From Nostoc desertorum CM1-VF14 (lineage in GTDB: Bacteria; Cyanobacteriota; Cyanobacteriia; Cyanobacteriales; Nostocaceae), in contig JAHHHR010000014.1 of NCBI GenBank assembly GCA_019359245.1, positions 62,001-126,000 on the forward strand: a stretch of 64,000 bases of DNA, read 5' to 3'. This document shows positions 18,535 to 26,887 of the stretch, in pieces (position 1 is the stretch's first letter; the number at the start of each line of letters is the position of its first letter). The notes under the pieces were generated by a model. It searched no databases and was not told the origin of the DNA. It worked only from the letters and a program-made list of their open reading frames with translations. The translations under genes were made by a program, and so were the position numbers.

Positions 18535-19482
18535 GTGGCGCAGTTTCAGATTGAATGTGTAGAGTCTAATACTGAAGAAAGTCGGAACCATTACAGTAAA
18601 TTTGTTCTAGAACCTCTAGAACGCGGTCAAGGAACAACGGTTGGCAACGCACTGCGGCGAGTTTTACTCTCCAACCTAGAAGGTACAGCAGTTACAGCAG
18701 TGCGGATCGCAGGCGTTTCACACGAGTTTGCTACAGTTCCGGGCGTGCGGGAAGATGTGCTGGAAATCCTCATGAAAATGAAGGAAGTTATCCTAAAAAA
18801 CTATTCCTCGCAGCCTCAGATTGGTAGATTACTCGTTAGCGGTCCCGCAACAATCACTGCGGCACATTTTGATTTGCCTAGTGAAGTAGAAGTCATCGAT
18901 CCAACTCAGTATGTAGCCACCATCGCTGAGGGTGGAAAGCTGGAAATGGAATTTCGGATCGAGAAAGGCAAAGGCTATCGCACTGTAGAGCGAGGACGTG
19001 AGGAAGCCACATCATTGGACTTTCTCCAAATCGACTCAATATTTATGCCGGTGCGAAAAGTCAACTATAGTGTTGAAGAATCTCGTGGGGAAGGCTTAAT
19101 TCCAAAAGACCGACTGCTGTTGGAAGTTTGGACAAATGGCAGTATTTCTCCTCAAGAAGCACTATCTTCGGCCGCTGGGATCTTGGTAGATTTATTCAAC
19201 CCCTTGAAAGACATCTCCCTAGAACCAACAGACACAGGTTCAGAGATTCCAGATGATCCAACTGCCCAGATACCCATCGAAGAGTTGCAACTTTCTGTGC
19301 GGGCATATAACTGTCTCAAACGGGCACAAGTTAACTCTGTGGCGGATTTGTTGGATTATACCCAAGAAGACCTCTTAGAAATTAAGAACTTTGGTCAGAA
19401 GTCAGCAGAAGAAGTCGTGGAAGCTTTGCAGCGACGCTTGGGCATCACCCTGCCAATGGAAAGAGGCTCTAAACACCCTTAA
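18535..19482 (+). CDS. rpoA: DNA-directed RNA polymerase subunit alpha
   Basis: Alpha dimerises to nucleate RNA polymerase assembly and contacts activators and UP elements. The 315-residue protein has the N-terminal domain with LEPLERGQGTTVGNALRRVL near residues 26-45, an acidic linker near 225-245, and the C-terminal domain with ELQLSVRAYNCLKRAQVN and EEDLLEIKNFGQKSAEEV-like sequence. It starts with GTG after GGGAGG. Confidence 0.98.
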   Translation: MAQFQIECVESNTEESRNHYSKFVLEPLERGQGTTVGNALRRVLLSNLEGTAVTAVRIAGVSHEFATVPGVREDVLEILMKMKEVILKNYSSQPQIGRLLVSGPATITAAHFDLPSEVEVIDPTQYVATIAEGGKLEMEFRIEKGKGYRTVERGREEATSLDFLQIDSIFMPVRKVNYSVEESRGEGLIPKDRLLLEVWTNGSISPQEALSSAAGILVDLFNPLKDISLEPTDTGSEIPDDPTAQIPIEELQLSVRAYNCLKRAQVNSVADLLDYTQEDLLEIKNFGQKSAEEVVEALQRRLGITLPMERGSKHP

Positions 19483-19514
19483 GAAAAACCGTTCATAATT
19501 CATAGTGCATAATT

Positions 19515-19865
19515 ATGCGTCACCGTTGTCGCGTCAAAAAACTCAGTAAACCAGCCGATCAACGCCGTGCTTTACTGCGATCGCTCGCCACCGAGCTGAT
19601 CCGTCATGGTAAGATCACCACCACTTTAATTAGAGCGAAAGTTCTAAGAAGTGAAGTGGAAAAAATGATTACCTTAGCCAAAAATGGCTCTTTATCAGCA
19701 CGTCGTGAAGCTCTTGGCTATATCTTCGATAAACAACTGGTTCACGCTCTATTTGAGCAAGCTCCAACTCGATATGGCGATCGCCAGGGCGGTTATACCC
19801 GCATCCTGCGTACTGTACCGCGTCGGGGCGATAATGCAAAAATGGCAATAATTGAATTGGTTTAA
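19515..19865 (+). CDS. rplQ: 50S ribosomal protein L17
   Basis: L17 lies near the tunnel exit. The 116-residue sequence begins [20 protein letters not shown] and has the signature [22 protein letters not shown] near residues 34-55 and [19 protein letters not shown] close to the end. It follows rpoA after 32 bases, the usual arrangement. Confidence 0.98.
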   Translation: MRHRCRVKKLSKPADQRRALLRSLATELIRHGKITTTLIRAKVLRSEVEKMITLAKNGSLSARREALGYIFDKQLVHALFEQAPTRYGDRQGGYTRILRTVPRRGDNAKMAIIELV

Positions 19866-19947
19866 GTCATTAGTCATTAGTCATTAGTCATTGGTCATTA
19901 GTGAATAACAAAGGACAACTGACAAATGACAAAGGACAAAGGACAAA
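19866..19947 (+). repeat. Heptamer repeat tract between rplQ and truA
   Basis: GTCATTA units are followed by ACAACTGACAAATG and ACAAAGG units. Confidence 0.85.
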
Positions 19948-19953
19948 ATCTGT

Positions 19954-20802
19954 ATGTTAGAAAGCCACCAGCCTACACAAACTCATCGAGTAGCCTTGGT
20001 AATCCAATACCTGGGCACTCATTTTCATGGCTGGCAACGGCAAAAAAAACAACGGACAGTCCAAGAAGAGATAGAAAGAGCGATCGCTATTATTCTTGGG
20101 TATCATGTAACACTACATGGTGCCGGGCGAACCGATTCTGGAGTTCACGCTGCTGCTCAAGTAGCCCATTTTGAAGCAACAGGTTTAATTCCGCCTCACA
20201 AGTGGGCAACAATCCTAAATAGCTATCTGCCGCCAGATATATTAATCAGGGCTTCAGCTAGTGTAGATAATCGTTGGCACGCTCGCTTTAGTGCAGCTTA
20301 TCGACGGTATCGTTACACAATATATACTGAAGATCGGCTTAACTTGTTTGTAAGACCCTTCAGTTGGCATTATTATTATGCACCCCTGGATGAATCTTTA
20401 ATTCAAGCTGCCTTAAAACCTCTTTTGGGAAAGCATCACTTAGCTGCTTTTCACCGTGCAGGCTCAAAGCGATCGCATTCCTGGGTAGAGGTGCAAGCAG
20501 CAGAGTGTCGTCGCAGTGGGCCATTTATCCATATTGAAATACAGGCAGATGGATTTTTGTATGGCATGGTACGGCTGTTGGTAGGGATGCTGGTACAAGT
20601 AGGTTCTGGACAACGAACACTTTCTAGCTTCACCGAACTCTGGAAAGAACAACGCCGGGAAGAAGTGAAACACGCCGCCCCGCCCCAAGGCTTGTGCTTG
20701 TTGCGAGTCGGCTATCCAGATTTTCCCTTTCCACAAGAGATTTGGTACGACACCTTGCCAAAGTTCGTCACTAGTCAAGAGTCATTAGTCATGGGTTCTT
20801 AG
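19954..20802 (+). CDS. truA: tRNA pseudouridine synthase A
   Basis: TruA makes pseudouridine at positions 38-40 of the tRNA anticodon arm. The 282-residue protein has the catalytic motif GAGRTDSGVHAAAQVAHF with Asp61, then RWHARFSAAYRRYRYTI, and YGMVRLLVGMLVQVGSG near residue 190-206. Its last dozen codons (SQESLVMGS) run into a heptamer repeat tract, so the tail appears to have been extended or replaced by repeat DNA. A position between rplQ and rplM is common in cyanobacteria. Confidence 0.96.
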   Translation: MLESHQPTQTHRVALVIQYLGTHFHGWQRQKKQRTVQEEIERAIAIILGYHVTLHGAGRTDSGVHAAAQVAHFEATGLIPPHKWATILNSYLPPDILIRASASVDNRWHARFSAAYRRYRYTIYTEDRLNLFVRPFSWHYYYAPLDESLIQAALKPLLGKHHLAAFHRAGSKRSHSWVEVQAAECRRSGPFIHIEIQADGFLYGMVRLLVGMLVQVGSGQRTLSSFTELWKEQRREEVKHAAPPQGLCLLRVGYPDFPFPQEIWYDTLPKFVTSQESLVMGS

Positions 20803-20868
20803 TAACGACAAATGGCAAAGGGCAAATGACTAATGACAAATTAAAAATGACAAAGGACAAATGACAAA
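20775..20868 (+). repeat. Heptamer repeat tract across truA end and rplM start
   Basis: AGTCATTAGTCAT sequence inside the truA tail is followed by ACTAATGAC, ACAAAGG and ACAAATG units up to the rplM ATG. Confidence 0.82.
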
Positions 20869-21329
20869 TGACAACAGTTAAAACATACCTTCCATCTCAA
20901 GCGTCCCTTGAGCGTGAGTGGTACATAGTAGATGCCACCGATAAACGTCTCGGCCGCCTCGCCAGCGAAATCGCTCAGGTATTGAGAGGCAAAAAGAAAC
21001 CCGAATATACACCTCATCTAGATACAGGTGACTTCGTAATCGTCATTAATGCCGAAAAAATCGCAGTCACAGGTAAAAAGCGCACTCAAAAGCTTTACCG
21101 TCGCCATTCTGGTCGTCCCGGTGGGATGAAAACGGAAACTTTCGCTAAATTGCAACAGCGTATACCAGAGCGGATTTTAGAACAAGCTGTTAAAGGTATG
21201 CTACCTAAAAATAGCCTGGGTAAGCAGTTGTTCACTAAGCTGAAAGTTTACGCTGGGCCTACGCATCCCCATGATGCTCAAAAACCTAAAGAACTAAAAG
21301 TTAGTACAATTCCTGGAGAAGAAAATTAA
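20868..21329 (+). CDS. rplM: 50S ribosomal protein L13
   Basis: L13 is an early 50S assembly protein. The 153-residue sequence includes [20 protein letters not shown] near residues 18-37, [18 protein letters not shown] near 52-69, and the signature [20 protein letters not shown] near 104-123. The ATG lies at the end of repeat DNA (AAATGACAAATGACAAC), so the ribosome binding site is poor. The stop overlaps the rpsI start. Confidence 0.97.
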   Translation: MTTVKTYLPSQASLEREWYIVDATDKRLGRLASEIAQVLRGKKKPEYTPHLDTGDFVIVINAEKIAVTGKKRTQKLYRRHSGRPGGMKTETFAKLQQRIPERILEQAVKGMLPKNSLGKQLFTKLKVYAGPTHPHDAQKPKELKVSTIPGEEN

Positions 21330-21745
21330 TGGTAGTAGCAGATGCTAATAGCGGTCGCGCCGTATACTGGGGTACTGGCCGTCGTAAGAACGCAGTAGCA
21401 AGGGTACGCTTGGTTCCAGGCACCGGTCAACTGACTGTGAACGGTAAAGATGGAAACTTGTATTTCCAATTTAACCCCAACTACCTGGGAGTAATTAAAG
21501 CACCCCTGGAAACTCTGGGATTAGAAAACGAATATGACATTTTGGTAAAAGCAGAAGGCGGCGGCTTGACCGGACAGGCTGATTCTGTTCGTTTGGGAGT
21601 TGCTCGTGCTTTATGCCAACTAGACCCAGACAACCGCCCACCTTTGAAAACCGAAGGTTATTTGACTCGCGATCCGAGAGCAAAAGAGCGGAAGAAATAT
21701 GGTTTACATAAAGCTCGGAAAGCACCTCAGTACTCTAAGCGTTAG
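21329..21745 (+). CDS. rpsI: 30S ribosomal protein S9
   Basis: S9 reaches the P-site tRNA with its C-terminal tail. The 138-residue protein has [19 protein letters not shown] near residues 12-30, [19 protein letters not shown] near 76-94, and the family end [21 protein letters not shown] tail ending in KR. It is translationally coupled to rplM by a one-base overlap (TAATG), with GGAG upstream. Confidence 0.98.
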   Translation: MVVADANSGRAVYWGTGRRKNAVARVRLVPGTGQLTVNGKDGNLYFQFNPNYLGVIKAPLETLGLENEYDILVKAEGGGLTGQADSVRLGVARALCQLDPDNRPPLKTEGYLTRDPRAKERKKYGLHKARKAPQYSKR

Positions 21746-21894
21746 GGAATTGGGCATTGGGCAATCCCTTCTCTGCGAGACGCTACGCGAACGCTCAGGG
21801 CAAGTGGGCATGGGGCATCTCGCCGCTTCCCACTCCCTAGCTGCAATTGAACGCTAAAAGTTATAATTTATATAGATTCATCACAAAAAGAACA
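21746..21894 (+). other. Repeat-bearing spacer between rpsI and rpmE
   Basis: It holds GGGCATTGGGCAA-like simple sequence and CTCTGCGAGACGCTACGCGA, a motif often dispersed in Nostoc intergenic DNA. No gene is seen. Confidence 0.5.
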
Positions 21895-22137
21895 ATGGCT
21901 AAAGCTGATATTCACCCCAAGTGGTATCCAGATGCTAAAGTTTACTGCAACGGTCAAGTTGTTATGACCATTGGCTCTACTAAGCCAGAATTGCACGTAG
22001 ATGTTTGGTCTGGAAATCACCCATTTTACACCGGCACTCAGAAGATTATTGACACTGAGGGTCGAGTAGAGCGCTTCCTCCGCAAGTACGGTATGAGCAG
22101 CACTCAAACATCTGGCGACGAACAAGACAAAAAGTAG
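21895..22137 (+). CDS. rpmE: 50S ribosomal protein L31, zinc-free form
   Basis: L31 bridges the two subunits. I place the start at ATG 21895 (MAKADIHPKWYPDAKVYCNG), giving 80 residues. The conserved block HPFYTGTQKIIDTEGRVERF is clear. Only one cysteine (Cys18) remains of the four that bind zinc in C+ forms; the later pair is replaced in WSGNHPF. It is therefore a C- type that should not bind zinc. An in-frame upstream start at 21847 is unlikely. Confidence 0.95.
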   Translation: MAKADIHPKWYPDAKVYCNGQVVMTIGSTKPELHVDVWSGNHPFYTGTQKIIDTEGRVERFLRKYGMSSTQTSGDEQDKK

Positions 22138-22240
22138 CGAGTTGGCTCTGCTGTTAACGACGGCCCTGCATCAGCTGGGTCGATTTTCATTTATATGCTC
22201 GAGCCAATTTGTTATTTTTTAAGGAGTGATCGCAATCGTC

Positions 22241-23338
22241 ATGGCTGAATCATACTTACTGGACAAACTAAAATCCGTTGAACAAACTTTTAATGAATTA
22301 ACACGTCGTCTTGGCGACCCCGATACCGCTAGCAATCCTGATGAGTATCAAGAAATTGCTAAGTCTCGTTCTTCTTTGGAAGAGGTAGTTAATACCTATG
22401 AGATTTGGAAATCAGCCCAAGAAGATTTAATCGGAGCGCGTCAGGTTTATAAAGAATCTGCGAGTGACCCAGAGTTGCAAGAAATGGCATCACTGGAAGT
22501 AAAAGAGCTTGAAGAAAAAATAGAACATTTAGAGTCTCGCTTGAAAGTCTTACTGCTACCACGCGACCCCAATGATGAAAAGAATATCATGTTGGAAATT
22601 CGCGCTGGTACTGGTGGCGATGAAGCAAGCATTTGGGCTGGCGATTTGATGCAGATGTACACCCGATATGCCCAGACTCAAGGTTGGAAAGTTTCTCTAG
22701 TGAGCGAATCTCGTGGAGAAATGGGTGGCTGGAAAGAGGTCATTCTCGAAATTAAAGGTAATGATGTTTACAGCCAGCTAAAGTTTGAAGCTGGAGTGCA
22801 TCGTGTGCAGCGCGTGCCGGCAACTGAATCTGGGGGACGGGTTCATACTTCCACAGCTACCGTGGCGATTATGCCAGAGGTGGATGATGTGGAAATTCAC
22901 ATTGACCCGAAAGATATTGAAATGACTACAGCTCGTTCTGGTGGTGCTGGTGGACAAAACGTCAACAAGGTGGAAACAGCCGTTGACTTGATGCACAAAC
23001 CAACGGGAATACGCATTTTCTGTACAGAAGAACGCAGCCAGTTGCAAAACAAAGAACGGGCGATGCAAATTCTGCGGGCGAAGTTGTATGACATCAAGTT
23101 AGGCGAACAACAAGCAGCTGTTACTTCCATGCGGCGATCGCAGGTTGGTACTGGATCGCGATCAGAAAAAATTCGCACCTATAATTATAAAGATAACCGC
23201 GCTACCGATCATCGGTTAGGTCAGAATTATTCCCTTACCCCTGTTTTGGATGGTGATTTAGAGACACTTATCCAGTCTTGTATATCTCTAGACCAACAAG
23301 AACGTCTTGCGGAGTTAGCGACTTCTGCCGCTAACTAA
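22241..23338 (+). CDS. prfA: Peptide chain release factor 1
   Basis: RF1 reads UAA and UAG stop codons and triggers peptide release. The protein has the catalytic GGQ at residues 237-239 within [20 protein letters not shown], and the earlier block [20 protein letters not shown] near residues 113-132. The start at ATG 22241 has AAGGAG 14 bases upstream (365 residues); the in-frame GTG at 22226 overlaps that site and is rejected. It ends the ribosomal cluster and converges on the next gene. Confidence 0.97.
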   Translation: MAESYLLDKLKSVEQTFNELTRRLGDPDTASNPDEYQEIAKSRSSLEEVVNTYEIWKSAQEDLIGARQVYKESASDPELQEMASLEVKELEEKIEHLESRLKVLLLPRDPNDEKNIMLEIRAGTGGDEASIWAGDLMQMYTRYAQTQGWKVSLVSESRGEMGGWKEVILEIKGNDVYSQLKFEAGVHRVQRVPATESGGRVHTSTATVAIMPEVDDVEIHIDPKDIEMTTARSGGAGGQNVNKVETAVDLMHKPTGIRIFCTEERSQLQNKERAMQILRAKLYDIKLGEQQAAVTSMRRSQVGTGSRSEKIRTYNYKDNRATDHRLGQNYSLTPVLDGDLETLIQSCISLDQQERLAELATSAAN

Positions 23339-23347
23339 TTTTTCCTG

Positions 23348-23794
23348 TTATAAATCCTGTAAAACCACTTGTTCTATTGTTGCTTTTAACACAGACAGGT
23401 GATTTTGTAATATTGCGTGGAGTGTATCTTCTATTTCACTGGGATAATGGTAATAAGCAAATTCGTACTTCATAACGTAATTTAACTTTGCCCATTCCTT
23501 CAGGGTTTCACAGGTATAAATTAGCTTCTCCACTTCTTCTTGCCAACGCGCAAAAATCCGGTAGCTAAAAAAGCTGCTGCATATATTGCCTTTTACATCC
23601 CAGTAGGAAATACATACTTGATGCTTCAGAAGGTGGATTTTTTTGATTTGCTTAACATCGTAGCCCTTAACTTTTAAAGCTTCTTTAGTTTCTGCGTTAG
23701 AAATGTTCCACTGTTCTGGTTTAATTTTATTAGTGGCTATAAGGTTTTTACCTTTGCGGCGATATTGGTTAATTTTGCGTGGCTTGCGAAACAT
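23348..23794 (-). CDS. Hypothetical protein
   Basis: I do not recognise this 148-residue protein. It is basic at the N-terminus (RKPRKINQYRRKGK), has no signal peptide or membrane helix, and contains many aromatic residues and a YWDVKGNICSSFFSYRIFARW stretch in the centre. The C-terminal half looks helical. It is convergent with prfA with only nine bases between stops. AT-rich codon use differs from the ribosomal genes, suggesting accessory DNA. Confidence 0.6.
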   Translation of the reverse strand: MFRKPRKINQYRRKGKNLIATNKIKPEQWNISNAETKEALKVKGYDVKQIKKIHLLKHQVCISYWDVKGNICSSFFSYRIFARWQEEVEKLIYTCETLKEWAKLNYVMKYEFAYYHYPSEIEDTLHAILQNHLSVLKATIEQVVLQDL

Positions 23795-23974
23795 GATGCA
23801 CCTTCGATATTATTTCTTCGCAGCAAAGTTGAGCTACTAGCACAAGCGCCGTAGCAAACTAAGTTTTTTGGGTTGATTAAAGATAGATGGGTTAGTCTAC
23901 TAGCTTGATGCCTGTAGTTGCCGATTTACAACCAGAGATATAGTTTAGTACTAAAACACAAGGCTGTCAATATA

Positions 23975-24009
23975 AAAGTAAACTTGTAATATTGAAAGTA
24001 AACTTGTAA
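23975..24009 (+). promoter_or_regulatory. Tandem operator-like repeat upstream of the XRE gene
   Basis: AAAGTAAACTTGTAA occurs twice exactly (23975-23989 and 23995-24009) with a 20-bp period, about two DNA turns. It ends 25 bases before the start of a helix-turn-helix regulator, where an autoregulatory operator would be expected. TACAGT at 24011 could be a -10 element. Confidence 0.5.
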
Positions 24010-24034
24010 ATACAGTTGGCTAGCTATATAAGCA

Positions 24035-24397
24035 GTGAAGATCGAAAGCAAACAAAAACTGATTGAAATCATTAAACTAGCTCGCGGTTCAATGAGTCAG
24101 CGAGCATTTGGTAAGCTTTTGGGGGTATCTGCTACTGCTGTTCAGATGTGGGAAAAAGGTGTGAAGGTGCCAGATACAGAAAATTTGGCTCGAATCGCAT
24201 CGAAAGCAGGCTACACAATGGAAGAGTTAATTAGCTGCATAGATGGCAAGCCAATTCCAGAAACCTCAGATTTGAGTCTGATTCTTAGACAAATCCAGCA
24301 TATGCCTTTGGCTCAAGTGGCTCAAATTGTGCAAGCTGCGGCGGAGAGATTGGCGGCTGTGGCTGAAGCATCCGGGGATGAAGCGAAGGCTAGTTGA
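24035..24397 (+). CDS. XRE-family helix-turn-helix regulator
   Basis: The 120-residue protein has an N-terminal Cro/CI-type HTH at about residues 8-62: SMSQRAFGKLLGVSATAVQMWEKG matches the helix 2 to helix 3 pattern, and VPDTENLARIASKAGYTMEEL completes the domain. The C-terminal half is alanine-rich and probably helical (VAQIVQAAAERLAAVAEAS), fitting a dimerisation role. The start is GTG with no clear Shine-Dalgarno. Its stop overlaps the next small frame, and direct repeats lie upstream. Targets are unknown. Confidence 0.85.
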   Translation: MKIESKQKLIEIIKLARGSMSQRAFGKLLGVSATAVQMWEKGVKVPDTENLARIASKAGYTMEELISCIDGKPIPETSDLSLILRQIQHMPLAQVAQIVQAAAERLAAVAEASGDEAKAS

Positions 24398-24558
24398 TAG
24401 AAGAAGTCTTGCTAGATGGTTTTGAAGCGGGTGTTAATTTGTGGCTACGAGAAACTAACTTACCATTACGAACTTTTCCAGAGGATTGCCCGTATTTATT
24501 TGATGATGCGATCGCAGATAATTTTCTGTGCGATACTCGTCAAGACTGGGAAGGATAA
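24394..24558 (+). CDS. Small ORF resembling the DUF29 C-terminus
   Basis: A 54-codon frame starts with TTG overlapping the stop of the XRE gene (TTGA), so it could be translated by coupling. It reads WLRETNLPLRTFPEDCPYLF and then DDAIADNFL. The ET-L-P--TFP--CPY pattern resembles the end of DUF29 proteins, a family abundant in cyanobacteria. It may be a remnant or a small protein in its own right. The sequence contains an in-frame GCGATCGC. Confidence 0.4.
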   Translation: MIEEVLLDGFEAGVNLWLRETNLPLRTFPEDCPYLFDDAIADNFLCDTRQDWEG

Positions 24559-24674
24559 TTACTACCATTTTTATGACGCTCATTTGTTATTTGGAGATAC
24601 CTTAAGTAGAACGAGGTGAAAAAAATTATATACTTATAAATTTTACCCCAAGTTAGTTAGCTATAGTTACATCT

Positions 24675-25139
24675 ATGAAAGAAGTAATAGAAAATGTAAA
24701 ACAAACTATAGCGCAAAAACAAATACTTTGGGCTTATCCAATTGCACTGAAATTACAAAAATATCACTATAGTTTGGCAATCCAATGGGCAATAGAATGC
24801 ATACAAATATATTCATCCGAGATTGAATCGGACAAACTCTCCCAGCTTAATAAATATATTCAGCAAGCTTTGTCAGAGGCAAACTTTTTAACTCCTTTAC
24901 AGTGTAATGAAATTGGTCGAGAAATATGGTATTTGCCTGAAAGGGAAGAAGTTCAAACTGCAATAGCTCGACTATGGTGGTCTATCGCAGCTTTTAAAGT
25001 TGGAGAAGAGCATGTTGGAATAATGGAAGCCATATCGACTGTCGAATTAGTATTACCTGATATATCCGATCATCGTCTATTAGATCGATACTTAGAAGCT
25101 GCTGTAATAATTTTTGAAGAATACGAATCACAAAACTAG
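24675..25139 (+). CDS. Hypothetical helical protein
   Basis: A 154-residue protein rich in helices, with regularly spaced alanines and aromatics (YPIALKLQKYHYSLAIQWAIECI; then TAIARLWWSIAAFKVGEEHVG). The layout of small helical segments recalls Imm5-like immunity proteins, but the resemblance is weak and I do not assign it. There is no signal peptide or catalytic motif. The AT-rich context and neighbouring HTH, DUF29-like and repeat sequences mark this as accessory DNA. Confidence 0.55.
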   Translation: MKEVIENVKQTIAQKQILWAYPIALKLQKYHYSLAIQWAIECIQIYSSEIESDKLSQLNKYIQQALSEANFLTPLQCNEIGREIWYLPEREEVQTAIARLWWSIAAFKVGEEHVGIMEAISTVELVLPDISDHRLLDRYLEAAVIIFEEYESQN

Positions 25140-25171
25140 GCGTGTGAGTAGTAGAATCGCGTTGATTCACC

Positions 25172-25320
25172 TGGCGATCGCTAATTTTGGCTGAGTTAGA
25201 GGTTCTGGTAGAAATACATAACGGCTGCACAAACTAAATCCGTCTGCGTGGACTCCAGCAAGTTGAAACCCACGGAGGTGGGTTTTGTCTATATAGCTGC
25301 GATTTCAATCGCCAGGGCTA
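25172..25320. repeat. MITE-like element with terminal inverted repeats
   Basis: The ends are inverted copies: CCTGGCGATCG at the left and CAATCGCCAGG at the right, with one mismatch. Inside is a strong hairpin AAACCCAC-GGAG-GTGGGTTTT (25265-25286). There is no coding capacity. I recall the GAAACCCACGGAGGTGGGTTTTG segment as widely dispersed in Nostoc genomes. Confidence 0.6.
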
Positions 25321-25393
25321 GGGTATTTAACTGGCAGTTAAACAATAAATGGTTTTAAAATGGTGCAATCTTAAAATATTTAGGGGTGCAGCT

Positions 25394-25891
25394 ATGTCGC
25401 TACGCAATGAGCCTTTAGATTGGCAACTTGAAACGAATAATCCTTATATACCAGTTTATCATCAAGGGAATATGGTGGGATTTTTTAAACCAGATTATGC
25501 CAATGAAGTTATTAAAATTTTAAACGAAGAAGAAGTTTTAAAGAAAGCACTAAAAATGGCTTGTACTGATTTAATTAAAAAAATTGGTGGCGATACCAAG
25601 AAAGTCAATTATTTAATGGAAAAATATGTGAAAACTAGTGAGCGTCCCAAGCATGGGACTAGAGCCATCGCACTTTTGCTTAGAGACAGGCAAAAAGAAC
25701 TTGACTTGGGTAATCAGGAGTTTGCTAAATTTTGCGATACCTTTAAATTATCTCCGACTGAACTGAATAATATTTATGCTGGAGAAGCATTTGATGATAG
25801 TTTGTTAGCGCCCTTATCCCGTATATTAGGGATGGCAAAAGAGCAATTGCTGAAAGTGCGAGATGGTTCTGAAGAATCAAGTAACATATAA
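25394..25891 (+). CDS. Hypothetical protein
   Basis: A 165-residue protein from ATG 25394, which has an AGGGG-type binding site upstream; an earlier in-frame start at 25349 would add residues with no such site. The N-terminus PLDWQLETNNPYIPVYHQGNMVGFF has an antitoxin-like or regulatory look. The C-terminal half (LLLRDRQKELDLGNQEFAKF then DTFKLSPTELNNIYAGE) may be a helix-turn-helix fold. No named family is recognised. It is followed by an Rpn nuclease gene after 34 bases. Confidence 0.6.
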   Translation: MSLRNEPLDWQLETNNPYIPVYHQGNMVGFFKPDYANEVIKILNEEEVLKKALKMACTDLIKKIGGDTKKVNYLMEKYVKTSERPKHGTRAIALLLRDRQKELDLGNQEFAKFCDTFKLSPTELNNIYAGEAFDDSLLAPLSRILGMAKEQLLKVRDGSEESSNI

Positions 25892-25925
25892 ACGGCAAAT
25901 CAAAATTTTCAATTGATATAAAATT

Positions 25926-26732
25926 GTGAAAACAGACATTATCTTTTATAGGCTGTTTCAAGAATTTCCTGATATCTTCTTTGAACTTATTGGTAATCCT
26001 CCAGAATCAGCTAGCCTTTATCAATTTTCATCAGTTGAAATCAAACAAACAGCCTTCAGAATAGATGGTGTGTTTCTACCGACGCAAGGAAACGAGAACC
26101 CGATTTACTTTGTAGAAGTGCAATTTCAAGCTGATGGGGAAATTTATTCACGGCTAATTGCAGAAATATGTTTATACCTCCGTCAGAATCAACCCTTAAA
26201 TGATTGGGGTGCTGTGGTTTTATACCCAAATAGGAATGTAGATACAGGCAATATCAAACATTACCGTGAGATGTTCACAAGTGGGCGCGTCAGACGCATT
26301 TATTTGGATGAATTAGGTGAAGGTGCATCGCTTCCAATTGGCATTGCAACTGCTAAATTAGTAATTGCAACCGACGATATCGCAATTGTCCAAGCAAGGG
26401 AGTTGATAGACAGAACCAAATCAGAGATAAGCTCACCACCAAAACAGCAGCAATTATTACAATTTATAGAAACTATTTTGGCTTACAAATTTCCTGCAAT
26501 GAGTAGGGAGGAGATCGAGCAAATGTTTAGCTTAAGCGAGTTAAAGCAAACCAGATTTTATCAGGAAGCCTTTCAAGAAGGTGTTGAACAAGGCATTGAA
26601 CAAGGCATTGAACAAGGGAAACTTAAAGCAGTACCAGCAATGTTGGCAGCAGGGTTGACTGTAGAACAAGTAGCACAGGCGTTAGATTTGAGTGTCGAAG
26701 AAGTTAGACAAGTAACACAAAGCCAGCCTTGA
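25926..26732 (+). CDS. Rpn family recombination-promoting nuclease (DUF2887)
   Basis: The 268-residue protein starts KTDIIFYRLFQEFPDIFFEL, the DUF2887 opening. The PD-(D/E)xK nuclease core is visible as FRIDGVFL (Asp near residue 41-49) and IYFVEVQFQ (ExQ near residues 66-68). Rpn proteins are transposase-like nucleases linked to recombination and phage defence; the role here is unknown. Near residue 217 a 12-base unit repeated three times encodes VEQG/IEQG repeats, followed by a helical tail typical of the family. Start is GTG. Confidence 0.85.
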   Translation: MKTDIIFYRLFQEFPDIFFELIGNPPESASLYQFSSVEIKQTAFRIDGVFLPTQGNENPIYFVEVQFQADGEIYSRLIAEICLYLRQNQPLNDWGAVVLYPNRNVDTGNIKHYREMFTSGRVRRIYLDELGEGASLPIGIATAKLVIATDDIAIVQARELIDRTKSEISSPPKQQQLLQFIETILAYKFPAMSREEIEQMFSLSELKQTRFYQEAFQEGVEQGIEQGIEQGKLKAVPAMLAAGLTVEQVAQALDLSVEEVRQVTQSQP

Positions 26733-26887
26733 GATAGATGTGGTAAATTTTATCCGTGACTCAAGCCAAATTTGGTTTGCGGTTTCCAGGCTTTATCACG
26801 ACGAATTTATAGTTAATTTTTGTTAATATTAGAGGCGGTGTTAGTACTTCGTCCTCAACCACCCACTCCCTACCTGAGAGAAACTTA

